Positions 1 through 9,056 of a stretch of 64,000 bases of DNA are shown one piece after another. Below the pieces are notes generated by a model. It searched no databases. It had not been told where the DNA came from and saw nothing but the letters and a program-made list of their open reading frames with translations. Origin of the DNA: Subsaxibacter sp. CAU 1640 (lineage in GTDB: Bacteria; Bacteroidota; Bacteroidia; Flavobacteriales; Flavobacteriaceae). Both the position numbers and the translations under genes were made by a program. Numbering within the stretch: the first letter of the stretch is position 1; each line of letters begins with the position of its first letter. The DNA lies in contig NZ_JALNMI010000002.1 in NCBI RefSeq assembly GCF_023156585.1, forward strand, positions 352,479 to 416,478, read 5' to 3'.

Positions 1-242
1 TCCGTTCCTGGCACCCAGCACGCATTTTTTCCTTGTAAGCGAGCACGACGAATCAACACATCCTGTATGGTGTTGTTCAACATATGTCCCATATGCAAAA
101 CACCTGTCACATTTGGTGGAGGAATAACAATGGTATACGGCTCTCTATCATCTGGTGTTGAATGGAAGTAGTTGTGCTCCATCCAGTAATCATACCATTT
201 GCTTTCTACTTCTGAAGTTGAATATTTTGTTGGGATTGGCAT
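1..242 (-). CDS. valS: Valyl-tRNA synthetase, N-terminal part (runs off the window)
   Basis: Class I aminoacyl-tRNA synthetase that charges tRNA-Val in the cytoplasm. Only the first 80 residues are present; the gene continues beyond base 1. The reading starts [20 protein letters not shown], the usual ValRS opening. It continues through the [15 protein letters not shown] stretch, which contains the class I HIGH signature as HMGH, and then the [16 protein letters not shown] segment. The ATG at 242 is the first start in frame and matches the family's usual N-terminus. The gene is divergent from the DUF1573 gene. Identification is firm; the rest of the protein cannot be judged. Confidence 0.95.
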   Translation of the reverse strand, partial: MPIPTKYSTSEVESKWYDYWMEHNYFHSTPDDREPYTIVIPPPNVTGVLHMGHMLNNTIQDVLIRRARLQGKNACWVPGT

Positions 243-479
243 ATTTTGGTATCGTTTTTGTAATACAGGATGCAAAAGTACTTATATTTCCTTTTTTAGT
301 GAAATGATGGAAGAATTTAATGTGTAGGCACCAACTTACATAATGTTATAAATATTGTAATACATCCAATTTATTTTGCTGAATGGTAAAAAGTGAGTAG
401 TTTTGACTTGTTAGTTTTTTAAAATTAGAATCACATTTGTCAAATTAAATGTGTCTAAAAATAATAACGTAAATTAAAA
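243..479. other. AT-rich spacer between valS and the DUF1573 gene
   Basis: This 237-base divergent spacer must hold the promoters of valS and of the DUF1573 gene. I see no perfect TAnnTTTG box, no RNA gene and no strong hairpin. It is rich in short A and T runs. Confidence 0.5.
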
Positions 480-908
480 ATGATGAAAAATTTAGTTGCA
501 ATTTTATTTGTTGGCTTAATGAGCTTCGGAGCTTTTGCTCAAGAAAAAATAGCAAAAATCGAATTTAAAACCGATACAATAGATTACGGAACTATTGAAA
601 AAGGAGCTGACGGTGTTCGAGTATTTGAATTTACAAATACAGGAAATGCACCATTAATTATCAGTGATGTGAAATCTACTTGCGGATGTACCGTGCCTAA
701 AAAGCCTGAAGGTCCAATTATGCCTGGCGAAAAAGGTGAGATTTCTGTAAAGTATGATACAAACAGAGTGAATCCAATAAGAAAAACGATTACTGTAACT
801 TCTAATGCAGATACACCAACTGTTGCTTTAAAAATCAAAGGTGAAGTAATTGATCCTTCTAAAACAAGTGTATTGGAAAAGAAAGACAAAAGTGTCATAG
901 AACAATAA
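480..908 (+). CDS. DUF1573 domain protein, exported
   Basis: 142-residue secreted or periplasmic protein of unknown function. Residues 1-21 form a signal peptide (MMKNLVAILFVGLMSFGAFAQ, cleavage probably after the AFA box). The rest is a single immunoglobulin-like DUF1573 domain with the family's FEFTNTGNAPLII and STCGCTVP stretches; the CGC cysteines around residue 67 are typical. DUF1573 proteins are abundant in Bacteroidota and are thought to be surface or periplasmic beta-sandwich proteins; no reaction is assigned. ATG ATG at the start leaves a one-codon ambiguity. The gene stands alone and ends in a hairpin terminator. Confidence 0.88.
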   Translation: MMKNLVAILFVGLMSFGAFAQEKIAKIEFKTDTIDYGTIEKGADGVRVFEFTNTGNAPLIISDVKSTCGCTVPKKPEGPIMPGEKGEISVKYDTNRVNPIRKTITVTSNADTPTVALKIKGEVIDPSKTSVLEKKDKSVIEQ

Positions 909-928
909 AAATCTTTAATGATATTTAC

Positions 929-966
929 AAATCCCTTTGCTCAATTAGTGAAGGGATTTTTGTTTT
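929..966 (+). terminator. Rho-independent terminator after the DUF1573 gene
   Basis: Inverted repeat AAATCCCTT / AAGGGATTT with a 13-base loop, followed by TTTTTG. It separates the DUF1573 gene from the convergent protease gene and could serve both strands. Confidence 0.8.
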
Positions 967-2290
967 AAAATGGACTTTCCAATTTGAATTCAAAGTTTAA
1001 TTCAAATCCATTTCTGTCTACTCTAATCCTGATCATTTTTCCATCCTCATCAGAAAATATATTTATGATTTCATGCATTTTCAAGGAAGCCGTATTCTTA
1101 TTGTTTACTGATAAAATAACATCATCAATCATCAAACCAGCCTTTTCGGCCGGAGAACCTTTTCTTAACTCTACTACCGTAAAGGCAGGTTTTAACGAGT
1201 ATCTAAATGAAGCTTGAAATATAGCTTTAGTTAAATCATTATTTTCTGCTGGGTTTTTAAAAATTGAATTATCGTTGGATTCCCTAACTATCCTAATACC
1301 ATGTTGTTCTAGAACAATTCCGCTTTTATTATAGTGAAAAGGTTCATTAAAATGGTGGTTTTTTCTGAAGGTGACCTTCTCGTGGCCATAGTCAAAAATA
1401 ATGTTGAACCTTTTCAGTAATTCTCCAGAAATACTTCCACTTCTATCCTTGAATTTTCTTGCTATTGTAATGGATGATGAATCGGGAAAAGCAACATTAA
1501 CATTTTTGAATTTAAAATCCTGAAGAGAAAAAGAAGCGATTTTAGATCTTTTGCCATAGACACTTCCACTTAATCCCTTTCCCAAATAATCCTCAAAAAA
1601 TTGGCTATCAATTGGTTTTATATCCTTTTCTTCATCTTCAAAAAGCCATAAAGCGTCACTGCCACCTGAATCTATCAAAAGTTTGACAGGCTTTTCTATG
1701 GAGTCTATTTCAATGACCGCATCTATGTAAGGCTTATTTTGACTTAACGTTAGGTCAAATGTCCTACATTTTTTACAATTTCTATACTTGTACTTTGCCG
1801 GATCGTACAATTTTAAAGTTTTTGAAGAATAGTTTAATTCTACAATCAAATCTTTGAAAATATCATAGCCAATAATTCCGTGAATTGGTACACCAAGTCT
1901 TGGAGCAAAGTTTATCGATTCATCAAAAACTACATATACTTCCTGATTAACGTTGATAGCCTTCCCTATTTTCAAAATATTTTTTTTAGATCTCAAAGCT
2001 TCAATGGCTCCTTCACTACCCAAACCCCTCAAATACACTGTTTCAACATTATTAATCTGGAGAGAGTCGGATAAATTGATGATGTTGAACAAAATAGGCT
2101 TGCTAACACCAGAATCCAACAAAAATGACAACTTTACGCCATTCACTTCAACAGGAATCACCACTAGATTATTGATGAGTTCAAACTTTATTTTATCCTT
2201 ATTTGTATTAACCAAATTGAAGCTTCCTTGCCCAAATATATAGGCGTAAAAAGTTGAGAAGAAAAGAAACAAGATAATTCTTTTAAGCAT
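965..2290 (-). CDS. Retropepsin-like aspartyl protease with C-terminal PDZ domain
   Basis: 441-residue exported protein with a signal peptide (residues 1-20, ending in IFG-QG). Two retropepsin-like half-domains follow. Each carries a candidate catalytic triplet, LLDSG at 58-61 and LLIDSGG at 205-210, as in bacterial clan AA proteases built from two lobes. Residues about 365-436 are a PDZ domain with the GSPAEKAGL carboxylate-binding region. The Asp-Ser-Gly form replaces the Asp-Thr-Gly of viral and eukaryotic members and is common in bacterial ones. It probably acts on envelope proteins. It is transcribed alone and converges on the DUF1573 gene. The substrate is unknown. Confidence 0.85.
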   Translation of the reverse strand: MLKRIILFLFFSTFYAYIFGQGSFNLVNTNKDKIKFELINNLVVIPVEVNGVKLSFLLDSGVSKPILFNIINLSDSLQINNVETVYLRGLGSEGAIEALRSKKNILKIGKAINVNQEVYVVFDESINFAPRLGVPIHGIIGYDIFKDLIVELNYSSKTLKLYDPAKYKYRNCKKCRTFDLTLSQNKPYIDAVIEIDSIEKPVKLLIDSGGSDALWLFEDEEKDIKPIDSQFFEDYLGKGLSGSVYGKRSKIASFSLQDFKFKNVNVAFPDSSSITIARKFKDRSGSISGELLKRFNIIFDYGHEKVTFRKNHHFNEPFHYNKSGIVLEQHGIRIVRESNDNSIFKNPAENNDLTKAIFQASFRYSLKPAFTVVELRKGSPAEKAGLMIDDVILSVNNKNTASLKMHEIINIFSDEDGKMIRIRVDRNGFELNFEFKLESPF

Positions 2291-2412
2291 TGGGATACGT
2301 TAGATAGCTATAACAATTTACAACACTTTGATACATATTGCTTGATTGGGGGTGAAATTTTAGAAAAAATTTAAGATAATTTTCGGTACTTTGCCATCCA
2401 AAATCAAACCCA

Positions 2413-3603
2413 ATGCCAAACATTTCAAAAAAAGGGCTGTCAATGCCTGCATCTCCAATAAGAAAATTAGTTCCCTATGCTGAAAAAGCATATCAGGACG
2501 GTAAAACCGTTTATCATTTAAACATTGGTCAACCAGATATTAAAACACCTGAAATTGCTCTCGATGCTGTTAAAATTCATTCGCTTGATATTTTGGCCTA
2601 CACTCGTTCAGAAGGATCTGAAGAATACAGAAAGAAAATAGCTAATTATTATAAGAAAAATCATATTGATGTTTCTCACAATGACATCATTGTCACAACA
2701 GGAGGAAGTGAAGCTCTATTGTTTGCGTTTGGAAGTATTATGGACAATGATGATGAAATTATTATCCCTGAACCATTCTATGCAAATTATAATGGATTCT
2801 CAACGGCATCAAATGTGAAGGTTGTACCTGTAATTTCTAAAATTGAAAACAATTTTGCTTTACCTGCAATCGAAGAATTCGAAAAATTAATTACTCCAAA
2901 GACTAAGGCCATCTTGATTTGCAATCCTGGCAATCCTACCGGATATCTTTACTCTAAAGAAGAAATAAAGAAATTGGCGTCAATAGTCAAAAAACATGAC
3001 TTATTCCTAATTGCTGATGAAGTATACCGTGAATTTGTATATGACGGCATTGAATTTTATTCGATAATGCAACAGGAGGGACTGGAAGACAATGCCATCA
3101 TGATAGATTCTGTATCAAAACGTTACAGTATGTGTGGTGCCAGAATCGGATATCTAGTTTCAAGGAATAAAGAATTTATAAAAACTGCCTTAAAGTTTGC
3201 CCAAGCCAGATTAAGCCCACCAACCTTGGCTCAAATTGCCAGTGAAGCTGCTCTAGATACTCCTCAAAGTTATTTTGACGAGGTTATAGAAGAATATGTA
3301 AACAGAAGAAATACACTTATAAAAGAACTTGAAAAAATTGAGGGTGTCAAAGTAGCTAAACCTAATGGAGCCTTTTATTGCATCGCTGAATTGCCTATAA
3401 AGAATGCAGATAATTTTGCACAATGGCTTTTAGAATCTTTTGAGATAAATGGAGAAACTGTTATGGTTGCTCCAGCCGCAGGTTTCTATTCAACTCCAGG
3501 AGTTGGACTAAATCAAATTAGAATAGCTTACGTACTCAATGAAAATAGCCTTAAGAAAGCGGTTCATATTTTAGCCGAAGCATTAAAAGTTTACAAGGAC
3601 TAA
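2413..3603 (+). CDS. Class I/II pyridoxal phosphate aminotransferase
   Basis: 396-residue fold type I PLP enzyme, probably an aspartate or broad-range amino acid aminotransferase acting in the cytosol. Visible landmarks: the LNIGQPDIKTP substrate loop (36-46), CNPGNPTG (170-177), the ADEVYREF phosphate-contact strand (201-208), and the PLP Schiff-base lysine K236 in DSVSKRY. The C-terminal IRIAY arginine binds the substrate carboxylate. It overlaps murB by one base (TAATG), so the two genes are translationally coupled. A near-consensus TACTTTG lies just upstream at about 2388. Exact amino acid specificity cannot be read from the sequence. Confidence 0.9.
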   Translation: MPNISKKGLSMPASPIRKLVPYAEKAYQDGKTVYHLNIGQPDIKTPEIALDAVKIHSLDILAYTRSEGSEEYRKKIANYYKKNHIDVSHNDIIVTTGGSEALLFAFGSIMDNDDEIIIPEPFYANYNGFSTASNVKVVPVISKIENNFALPAIEEFEKLITPKTKAILICNPGNPTGYLYSKEEIKKLASIVKKHDLFLIADEVYREFVYDGIEFYSIMQQEGLEDNAIMIDSVSKRYSMCGARIGYLVSRNKEFIKTALKFAQARLSPPTLAQIASEAALDTPQSYFDEVIEEYVNRRNTLIKELEKIEGVKVAKPNGAFYCIAELPIKNADNFAQWLLESFEINGETVMVAPAAGFYSTPGVGLNQIRIAYVLNENSLKKAVHILAEALKVYKD

Positions 3604-4616
3604 TGCAGATTTTAAACAATTTCTCATTAAAATCATATAACACATTTGGTATTGAGGCCAAAGCAAAACACTTTGTTTCCATAAAGTCTATCGACGATCT
3701 TAAAAGTGTGTTGTCTACAGACAATTATCCTGAAAAATTCATTTTGGGAGGAGGAAGTAATATGCTACTGACTCAAGACGTCAATGCGTTAGTGATTCAC
3801 ATTGATTTAAAAGGTATAGAAATTGTCGAAGAAAATGACAACTACGTTGAAGTTAAGGCGTATGCTGGTGAAAATTGGCACAGTTTCGTGCAATGGTGCT
3901 TAAAGCATGACTTTGGAGGATTGGAAAACCTTTCGCTCATTCCTGGCAATGTAGGCAGTGCACCAATACAAAATATTGGTGCTTATGGAGTAGAATTAAA
4001 GGATGTGTTTGTGTCCTGTGAAACTCTAGAAATAGGATCTCTTAAAACAGCATTATTTAAATTTGATGATTGTAGGTTTGGATATAGAGAATCTATTTTC
4101 AAACAAGAAGCTAAAGGAAAATACATCATTACAAGTGTCACATTTCTATTGACAAAAAAAGACCATATTCTGAATACAAAATATGGAGCAATTGAAGCCG
4201 AATTGCAACAGATGAGTGTGTCTAATCCCTCAATTCAAGACATTTCAAAAGCAGTGATAGCCATTAGACAAAGTAAGCTTCCAGATCCAAAAGAAATAGG
4301 AAATAGTGGGAGTTTTTTTAAAAATCCTGTTATTCATATTGAACATTTTGAAGAAATAAAATCAAACTTTCCTGAAATACCTAGCTATTTTATTTCGGAA
4401 TCAGAAGTAAAGGTCCCAGCGGGATGGCTAATCGAAACTGCTGGATTCAAAGGAAAGACTTTAGGAGATTATGGAATTCACAAAAAACAAGCTTTGGTTT
4501 TGGTCAATTACGGAAATGCCAAAGGCTCCGACATTTTTGATTTAGCCGTCTTAATTCAAAACACTATTTATCGTATCTTTAAAATTGAGATCGAAATTGA
4601 AGTAAACATTATATGA
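3603..4616 (+). CDS. murB: UDP-N-acetylenolpyruvoylglucosamine reductase
   Basis: Cytoplasmic FAD enzyme that reduces UDP-GlcNAc-enolpyruvate to UDP-MurNAc, the second committed step of peptidoglycan precursor synthesis. At 337 residues it matches the type I (E. coli-like) length. Seen: the FAD-binding ILGGGSNML loop (47-55), PGNVGSAPIQNIGAYG (114-129), the YRES segment containing the type I arginine (161-164), and the catalytic serine S237 in NSGSFFKNP. The start overlaps the aminotransferase stop by one base, so expression is probably coupled. Nothing is missing. Confidence 0.97.
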   Translation: MQILNNFSLKSYNTFGIEAKAKHFVSIKSIDDLKSVLSTDNYPEKFILGGGSNMLLTQDVNALVIHIDLKGIEIVEENDNYVEVKAYAGENWHSFVQWCLKHDFGGLENLSLIPGNVGSAPIQNIGAYGVELKDVFVSCETLEIGSLKTALFKFDDCRFGYRESIFKQEAKGKYIITSVTFLLTKKDHILNTKYGAIEAELQQMSVSNPSIQDISKAVIAIRQSKLPDPKEIGNSGSFFKNPVIHIEHFEEIKSNFPEIPSYFISESEVKVPAGWLIETAGFKGKTLGDYGIHKKQALVLVNYGNAKGSDIFDLAVLIQNTIYRIFKIEIEIEVNII

Positions 4617-4621
4617 AATAA

Positions 4622-4656
4622 AAAAGAGTTCCAACTTTTTATTGAAACTCTTTGAT
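4622..4656. terminator. Hairpin after murB
   Basis: Arms AAAGAGTTCC and GAAACTCTTT with one mismatch and an 11-base loop lie directly after the murB stop. The T-run is weak on the plus strand and stronger on the minus strand, so terminator strength is uncertain. Confidence 0.5.
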
Positions 4657-4809
4657 TTAATAGATGTAATTAATTTGAAAAAGCTATTAATCAATTCTTT
4701 TAAGGAAGAAAAAATTACATTCTATATTTTAAAAAAACAATATTCAATTTAAAATACTGTTCTGTTATATTTACTAATTTTACCCACTTTAATATATACG
4801 TTTAAAAAC

Positions 4810-4817
4810 TACATTTG
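4810..4817 (+). promoter_or_regulatory. -7 box of the sigma factor/anti-sigma operon
   Basis: TACATTTG matches the Bacteroidota -7 consensus TAnnTTTG and sits 28 bases before the TTG start of the ECF sigma factor. A TTTA about 18 bases upstream is a poor candidate for the -33 TTTG element. Confidence 0.55.
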
Positions 4818-4844
4818 GATTTTTTCCCAGTAAAAAAATAAATC

Positions 4845-5375
4845 TTGAGCACCTCATTAGAACAACATATTGTAAAACTCCTCGAAAATGGAGATAAACA
4901 GGCATTAAACTTGTTATATGAAAATTATGCAGATAGTCTTTACGGTGTCATTTTAAAAATTACACGAAACGAAGAAATTGCTCAAGATGCTCTGCAGGAA
5001 AGCTTCGTCAAAATTTGGAAAAACTCAAAACGATACGATTCCTCAAAAGCGAAATTGTTTACTTGGTTATATCGTATTGCTAAAAATACTGCCATAGATA
5101 AATTGAGAAGTTTTAACAACCGTTTTGAGAAAGAAGTCCAAATCGACAAATCAAACGTATATATTCTACCAACCCAGAACTTAAATCAAGATGTTATTGA
5201 TTTGAGAGAGCATGTTGGACGACTGGACAATAAGTATCAAATTGTGTTGAACGCACTGTTTTTTGAGGGTTTAACACAGCAAGAGGCAAGCGAGGAATTG
5301 GATATTCCGTTGGGTACTATAAAGTCTAGATTAAAAATTGGATTGCGAGAGCTAAAAAAGGTTTACGATCCATAA
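4845..5375 (+). CDS. ECF-type RNA polymerase sigma factor
   Basis: 176-residue sigma-70 family protein of the extracytoplasmic-function type, with only regions 2 and 4. Region 2 spans about 22-92, with the core-binding DALQESFVKIWKNSKRYD and the -10-binding FTWLYRIAKNTAIDKLR stretches. Region 4 spans about 122-172, with a helix-turn-helix reading LTQQEASEELDIPLGTIKSRL. The start is a TTG at 4845. It is followed after 11 bases by a membrane anti-sigma factor, so the pair is almost certainly an operon in which the sigma factor is held inactive at the membrane until a signal arrives. Confidence 0.92.
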   Translation: MSTSLEQHIVKLLENGDKQALNLLYENYADSLYGVILKITRNEEIAQDALQESFVKIWKNSKRYDSSKAKLFTWLYRIAKNTAIDKLRSFNNRFEKEVQIDKSNVYILPTQNLNQDVIDLREHVGRLDNKYQIVLNALFFEGLTQQEASEELDIPLGTIKSRLKIGLRELKKVYDP

Positions 5376-5386
5376 TAATCAAGAAA

Positions 5387-6178
5387 ATGGAAAAAAAATT
5401 ACAAGCATTTATTAACTCTGGCCTAATAGACAAATATATATTGGGCGACACTTCTATTGCAGAATCAGTGGAAGTTGAACACTATATTTCAGACTATCCT
5501 GAAATCGAAGAGGAATACAACCGTTTACAAGATAATCTAGAGATCATTGCGAAATCAAATTCTGTTGAAGCGCCAAAGCATATGTTGGCTTCTGTACTTA
5601 AAGATATAGAGGAAAAACCAGTGATTTCTCTAAATTCACCAAAGCAAAAAACTCCTTGGTATAGTATTGCAGCCAGTTTTGCAGCAATTGGTTTTGCTGT
5701 TTTGGCTTTTCTTCTCTATCAGAAAAACATGGTGTTGATTGAAGAAAATCAAGTAGTTGTGGATGAAATATTTGACCTGCGAAGTGACATTGACAGCTAC
5801 AATTCTAAGCTTGACAACGTTATGCTTCAATTTCAAAAATTGAATAATCCCGAAACGGAAAAATATGTATTGCGTGGAAATTCTAGAGCGAAAGATTTAA
5901 AAACTGTCGCTTACATTAATCCAATTGATAAAACTTCCATGATTGATGTGGTTTCTTTACCAAAATTACCCGAAGAGCAGCAATTTCAGATTTGGGCGGA
6001 ACTGCAAGATAAAATGGTAAGTTTAGGAATTTTGGATGTCAATGACAGAAATCTTAAATCGATTCCATACATGGAAAATGCATTGGGATTAAGCATTACA
6101 ATTGAGAATAAAAATGGCACTACTAATAAAGCTACTGCTGAAAATTCGGTTGCAGAAATATCTCTAAAAAATAAATAA
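5387..6178 (+). CDS. Membrane anti-sigma factor, RskA type
   Basis: 263-residue single-pass membrane protein. Residues 1-75 form the cytoplasmic sigma-binding part (YILGDTSIAESVEVEHYI resembles anti-sigma N-termini, but without the zinc Cys/His set). One membrane helix lies at about 91-111 (WYSIAASFAAIGFAVLAFLLY). A short coiled coil follows (115-150), then an RskA-like C-terminal domain (about 165-245, containing YINPIDKTSMIDVVSLPKLP and FQIWAEL). It is encoded 11 bases after the ECF sigma gene and is its likely partner. The lack of zinc ligands suggests binding by fold rather than a redox switch. The inducing signal is unknown. Confidence 0.87.
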   Translation: MEKKLQAFINSGLIDKYILGDTSIAESVEVEHYISDYPEIEEEYNRLQDNLEIIAKSNSVEAPKHMLASVLKDIEEKPVISLNSPKQKTPWYSIAASFAAIGFAVLAFLLYQKNMVLIEENQVVVDEIFDLRSDIDSYNSKLDNVMLQFQKLNNPETEKYVLRGNSRAKDLKTVAYINPIDKTSMIDVVSLPKLPEEQQFQIWAELQDKMVSLGILDVNDRNLKSIPYMENALGLSITIENKNGTTNKATAENSVAEISLKNK

Positions 6179-6190
6179 ATATATTCTTTT

Positions 6191-6226
6191 AAAAAAAAGC
6201 CACTCGCATGAGTGGCTTTTTTTATT
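6191..6226. terminator. Bidirectional terminator between the anti-sigma and aquaporin genes
   Basis: Perfect 11-base arms AAAAGCCACTC / GAGTGGCTTTT around a GCAT loop, with A- and T-runs on both flanks. It serves two convergent genes. Confidence 0.92.
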
Positions 6227-6233
6227 GGACCTA

Positions 6234-6923
6234 TTAAGACTCTTTATTCAGCATAGTTTTATGAATCAAACCCGCAACCAAGGCACCTGCAATAGGAGCT
6301 ATCCAAAAAAGCCATAATTGAGAAGTAAACTCTCCACCAGCAAATAAAGCTTGACTTGTAGATCTTGCCGGATTTACAGAAGTATTCGAAATAGGAATAC
6401 TGATCAAATGAATCAAAGTTAAAGCCAAACCAATGGCAATCCCTGCAAAACCAGCAGGAGCTTTAGGATAAGTACTGCCTAAAATAATCAATAAGAAAAA
6501 TAAGGTTAGTGTGAATTCTGTTATCAAAACTGATGTCATACTATAGCCTCCTGGTGAAAGCTCACCATAACCATTAGCGGCAAAACTTCCTATATCCACA
6601 AAATCAGATTTTCCACTTATAATCAAAAATAAAAGTCCCGCAGCCGCAATGCCGCCAATCACTTGAGCAACAATATAGCCTAATAAATCTTTGGCTGGAA
6701 ACATTCCTCCTGCCCACAACCCGATGCTCACGGCAGGATTAAAATGTGCCCCAGAAATATGACCTACTGCATAAGCCATCGTTAAAACCGTTAAACCAAA
6801 GGCTAAAGCAACTCCTACAAAGCCAATACCCAATTCTGGAAACGCAGCCGCAAAGATTGCGCTACCACATCCACCAAAAACAAGCCAAAAAGTTCCAAAG
6901 AACTCTGCGAACAATTTTTTCAT
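6234..6923 (-). CDS. aqpZ: Aquaporin Z-type water channel
   Basis: 229-residue MIP-family channel with six membrane helices and two NPA half-helices: HFNPAVS (NPA 62-64) and SVNPARS (NPA 184-186). The selectivity-filter positions read F42, H172, T181 and R187, the pattern of water-selective AqpZ rather than glycerol facilitators. The ATG at 6923 gives [20 protein letters not shown], the standard family start. The frame is open for 30 codons further upstream, but that stretch is unlike the family and is probably untranslated. The gene stands alone and is divergent from the small membrane gene at 7112. Confidence 0.93.
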   Translation of the reverse strand: MKKLFAEFFGTFWLVFGGCGSAIFAAAFPELGIGFVGVALAFGLTVLTMAYAVGHISGAHFNPAVSIGLWAGGMFPAKDLLGYIVAQVIGGIAAAGLLFLIISGKSDFVDIGSFAANGYGELSPGGYSMTSVLITEFTLTLFFLLIILGSTYPKAPAGFAGIAIGLALTLIHLISIPISNTSVNPARSTSQALFAGGEFTSQLWLFWIAPIAGALVAGLIHKTMLNKES

Positions 6924-7087
6924 AACTGATAAGTTTAATGTTAGTATCTTTAAAAGTATTAATTCTATTTCGTTAGACAGAAGAAATGTTAAAAAGTCAC
7001 ATAATTTGTTCATTTTTACATGCTTAAAGAGTTTTCTTTAAGGTAATATCTTACAATTGATTATTTATCAAATAGCTTAAAATGTTA

Positions 7088-7095
7088 TATCTTTG
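7088..7095 (+). promoter_or_regulatory. -7 box for the small membrane protein gene
   Basis: TATCTTTG, a perfect TAnnTTTG match, 17 bases before the ATG at 7112. It implies a very short 5' leader and argues against the earlier in-frame ATG at 7082, which lies upstream of the box. Confidence 0.7.
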
Positions 7096-7111
7096 CACAA
7101 AACATCATATA

Positions 7112-7315
7112 ATGAAGCTGCTTCTAATTACATTCATACTTTTAGGAATTGGCATAGCTGGCATTGCCATTAAGCTCTGGGCAAAAAAAGATGGAAAATT
7201 TGCAGGAACTTGTGCAAGCCAAAACCCTATGATTAACAAAGAAGGAGAAACTTGTGGATTTTGTGGCAGGACTCCAGATGAATATAAAAATTGTAGTGAA
7301 CCTCAACATTCATAG
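7112..7315 (+). CDS. Small membrane-anchored cysteine-containing protein
   Basis: 67 residues: one N-terminal membrane helix (about 2-22, LLLITFILLGIGIAGIAIKL) and a short C-terminal part. That part has four cysteines (AGTCASQ, GETCGFCGRTP, KNCSE) that could bind a metal or Fe-S cluster or form disulfides. I recognise it as a type of small flavobacterial protein but know no function. The start at 7112 is preferred over 7082 because a -7 promoter box lies between them. It is followed after 6 bases by a glycosyltransferase gene, probably co-transcribed. Confidence 0.75.
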   Translation: MKLLLITFILLGIGIAGIAIKLWAKKDGKFAGTCASQNPMINKEGETCGFCGRTPDEYKNCSEPQHS

Positions 7316-7321
7316 GCATTC

Positions 7322-8440
7322 ATGCTGATTTTTGAAATTCTGTTCTACATTTTTGTAGTAGTTGTATTTACTCAAATAGTTTTTTACGGTTTTATATTCG
7401 GGAAATTTTCCTTTACAAAAAAAGGAAATTATAATTCCACCAACGCAAATTTTCCAATTTCTGTTATAATTTGTGCCAAAAATGAGGCCAAAAACCTGAA
7501 AAAATTTCTTCCTATAATTCTTAAGCAAGATTATCCAAAATTTGAGGTAGTCCTTATCAATGATAGTTCAAACGACAAAACTTTGAAAGTCATGGAGGAC
7601 TTCAAAGCAGAATTCAACAATATCAAAATTGTAAATGTTAAGAGTATCGAAGCTTTTTGGGGCAATAAAAAATATGCATTGACTTTGGGCATCAAAGCCG
7701 CTTCATACAATCATCTTCTATTCACGGATGCTGATTGTAAACCGCTTTCCAATCAGTGGATAAAACAAATGAGCAGTCATTTTTCAAATAAAGCTTCAAT
7801 CATTATTGGTTATGGAGCGTACAAAAAGGAACCAAAATCATTTTTGAACAAGTTGATCCGATATGAAACTCTAATCACTGCTGTTCAGTATTTCTCTTAT
7901 GCTAAAATAGGCAAACCTTATATGGCCGTAGGAAGAAACTTGGCTTATACAAAAGAAGTCTTCTTTGAAGCTCGCGGTTTTATGAATCATATGAATATAA
8001 AATCTGGGGACGACGATCTTTTTGTAAATGAAACTGCTACGCCTACCAATGTTTCTCTCTGCTATGAGAAAGAGAGTTTTACAGAATCAATACCCAAAAA
8101 AACATATTCTGATTGGCTTTTACAAAAAAGAAGGCATATAAGCACTGCCAAATATTACAAGGCAATACATAAAACTATGTTGGTTGTTTTTTACGTATCG
8201 CAGTTGAGCTTTTTCATTCTTGCCATTGTACTGATAAGTGCATCAATCTATTGGCAGTTTTTAATAGGCATTATCGTTTTGAGGTATGTCATTCTCTATT
8301 TGAGCTTGATTTTTGCTTCAAAAAAATTAAATGAAAAAGACTTGATTTTTTACTTTCCACTTTTGGAAATGTTTTTAGTTATTGCCCAATTATCTATCTT
8401 TATGCAGAATCTCACTTCAAAACCAAATCATTGGAAGTAA
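7322..8440 (+). CDS. Membrane glycosyltransferase family 2 protein
   Basis: 372-residue processive-type GT2 enzyme. An N-terminal membrane helix (about 2-27) is followed by a GT-A domain (about 45-290). The domain has the nucleotide-binding SVIICAKNEAKNL opening, the metal-binding FTDADCK (D136, D138), a GDDDLF acceptor-site motif, and a QKRRH segment in the place of the QxxRW motif. Two or three more membrane helices follow near the C-terminus (290-365). It probably adds a sugar to a lipid or polysaccharide at the inner membrane; the substrate is unknown. Its last bases overlap the TTG start of an ECF sigma factor gene. Confidence 0.88.
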   Translation: MLIFEILFYIFVVVVFTQIVFYGFIFGKFSFTKKGNYNSTNANFPISVIICAKNEAKNLKKFLPIILKQDYPKFEVVLINDSSNDKTLKVMEDFKAEFNNIKIVNVKSIEAFWGNKKYALTLGIKAASYNHLLFTDADCKPLSNQWIKQMSSHFSNKASIIIGYGAYKKEPKSFLNKLIRYETLITAVQYFSYAKIGKPYMAVGRNLAYTKEVFFEARGFMNHMNIKSGDDDLFVNETATPTNVSLCYEKESFTESIPKKTYSDWLLQKRRHISTAKYYKAIHKTMLVVFYVSQLSFFILAIVLISASIYWQFLIGIIVLRYVILYLSLIFASKKLNEKDLIFYFPLLEMFLVIAQLSIFMQNLTSKPNHWK

Positions 8441-8979
8441 AAACAGCGATTGAAAAAGCCAAGAAAAATGATCAAATAGCATTCAATTTTTTATTGGATA
8501 AATATTGGAACGATATCTATGGATTTCAATTGAAGCGAACTGAAAATGAAAACGATGCAGAAGATATAACAATACAAACCTTCTCGAAGGCTTTCGACAA
8601 AATCGCTACTTACAAGGAAGAGTACGAGTTCAAAACGTGGTTAATCACAATTTCAAAAAACATTCACATAGATTTGTTGAGAAAAAGAAAATCCTCCATT
8701 TCCAATACTACAAATAAAAGAAACGATGATGATTTCTTTGATATCATCGATGAATCTCCTTCCCCTGAAGATGAATTGATTACAGAACAAAATCTCGCCA
8801 AACTGCTACGCGATATAAAAAAATTAAAACCTCACTATCAACAAGTTATAAATCTTCGCTATTTTCAGGAATTGAGCTATTTGGAAATTTCCGAAGAGCT
8901 TAATGAACCCATCAACAATGTGAAAGTAAAACTGTTGCGCGCCAAGAAATTATTGGCAGAAATCATCAAGAAAAAGTGA
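8431..8979 (+). CDS. ECF-type RNA polymerase sigma factor (second)
   Basis: 182 residues with sigma region 2 (about 20-90, including FKTWLITISKNIHIDLLRKRK) and region 4 (about 128-180, with LSYLEISEELNEPINNVKVKLLRAKKLL as the helix-turn-helix). An acidic linker (NDDDFFDIIDESPSPEDE) joins them. The TTG start at 8431 lies inside the last codons of the glycosyltransferase gene in another frame (10-base overlap), so translation is probably coupled. No anti-sigma gene follows, unlike the pair at 4845-6178. An alternative start further in would truncate region 2 and is less likely. Confidence 0.88.
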   Translation: MEVKTAIEKAKKNDQIAFNFLLDKYWNDIYGFQLKRTENENDAEDITIQTFSKAFDKIATYKEEYEFKTWLITISKNIHIDLLRKRKSSISNTTNKRNDDDFFDIIDESPSPEDELITEQNLAKLLRDIKKLKPHYQQVINLRYFQELSYLEISEELNEPINNVKVKLLRAKKLLAEIIKKK

Positions 8980-9024
8980 CGATATAGAATGAAATATCAC
9001 GCCTTTTTTGGAATTTTAAATTCG

Positions 9025-9032
9025 TATCTTTG
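9025..9032 (+). promoter_or_regulatory. -7 box for lipA
   Basis: TATCTTTG, a perfect TAnnTTTG match, 25 bases before the lipA ATG at 9057. Confidence 0.7.
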
Positions 9033-9056
9033 CAAATCAAATTGAAGACTTACTAC

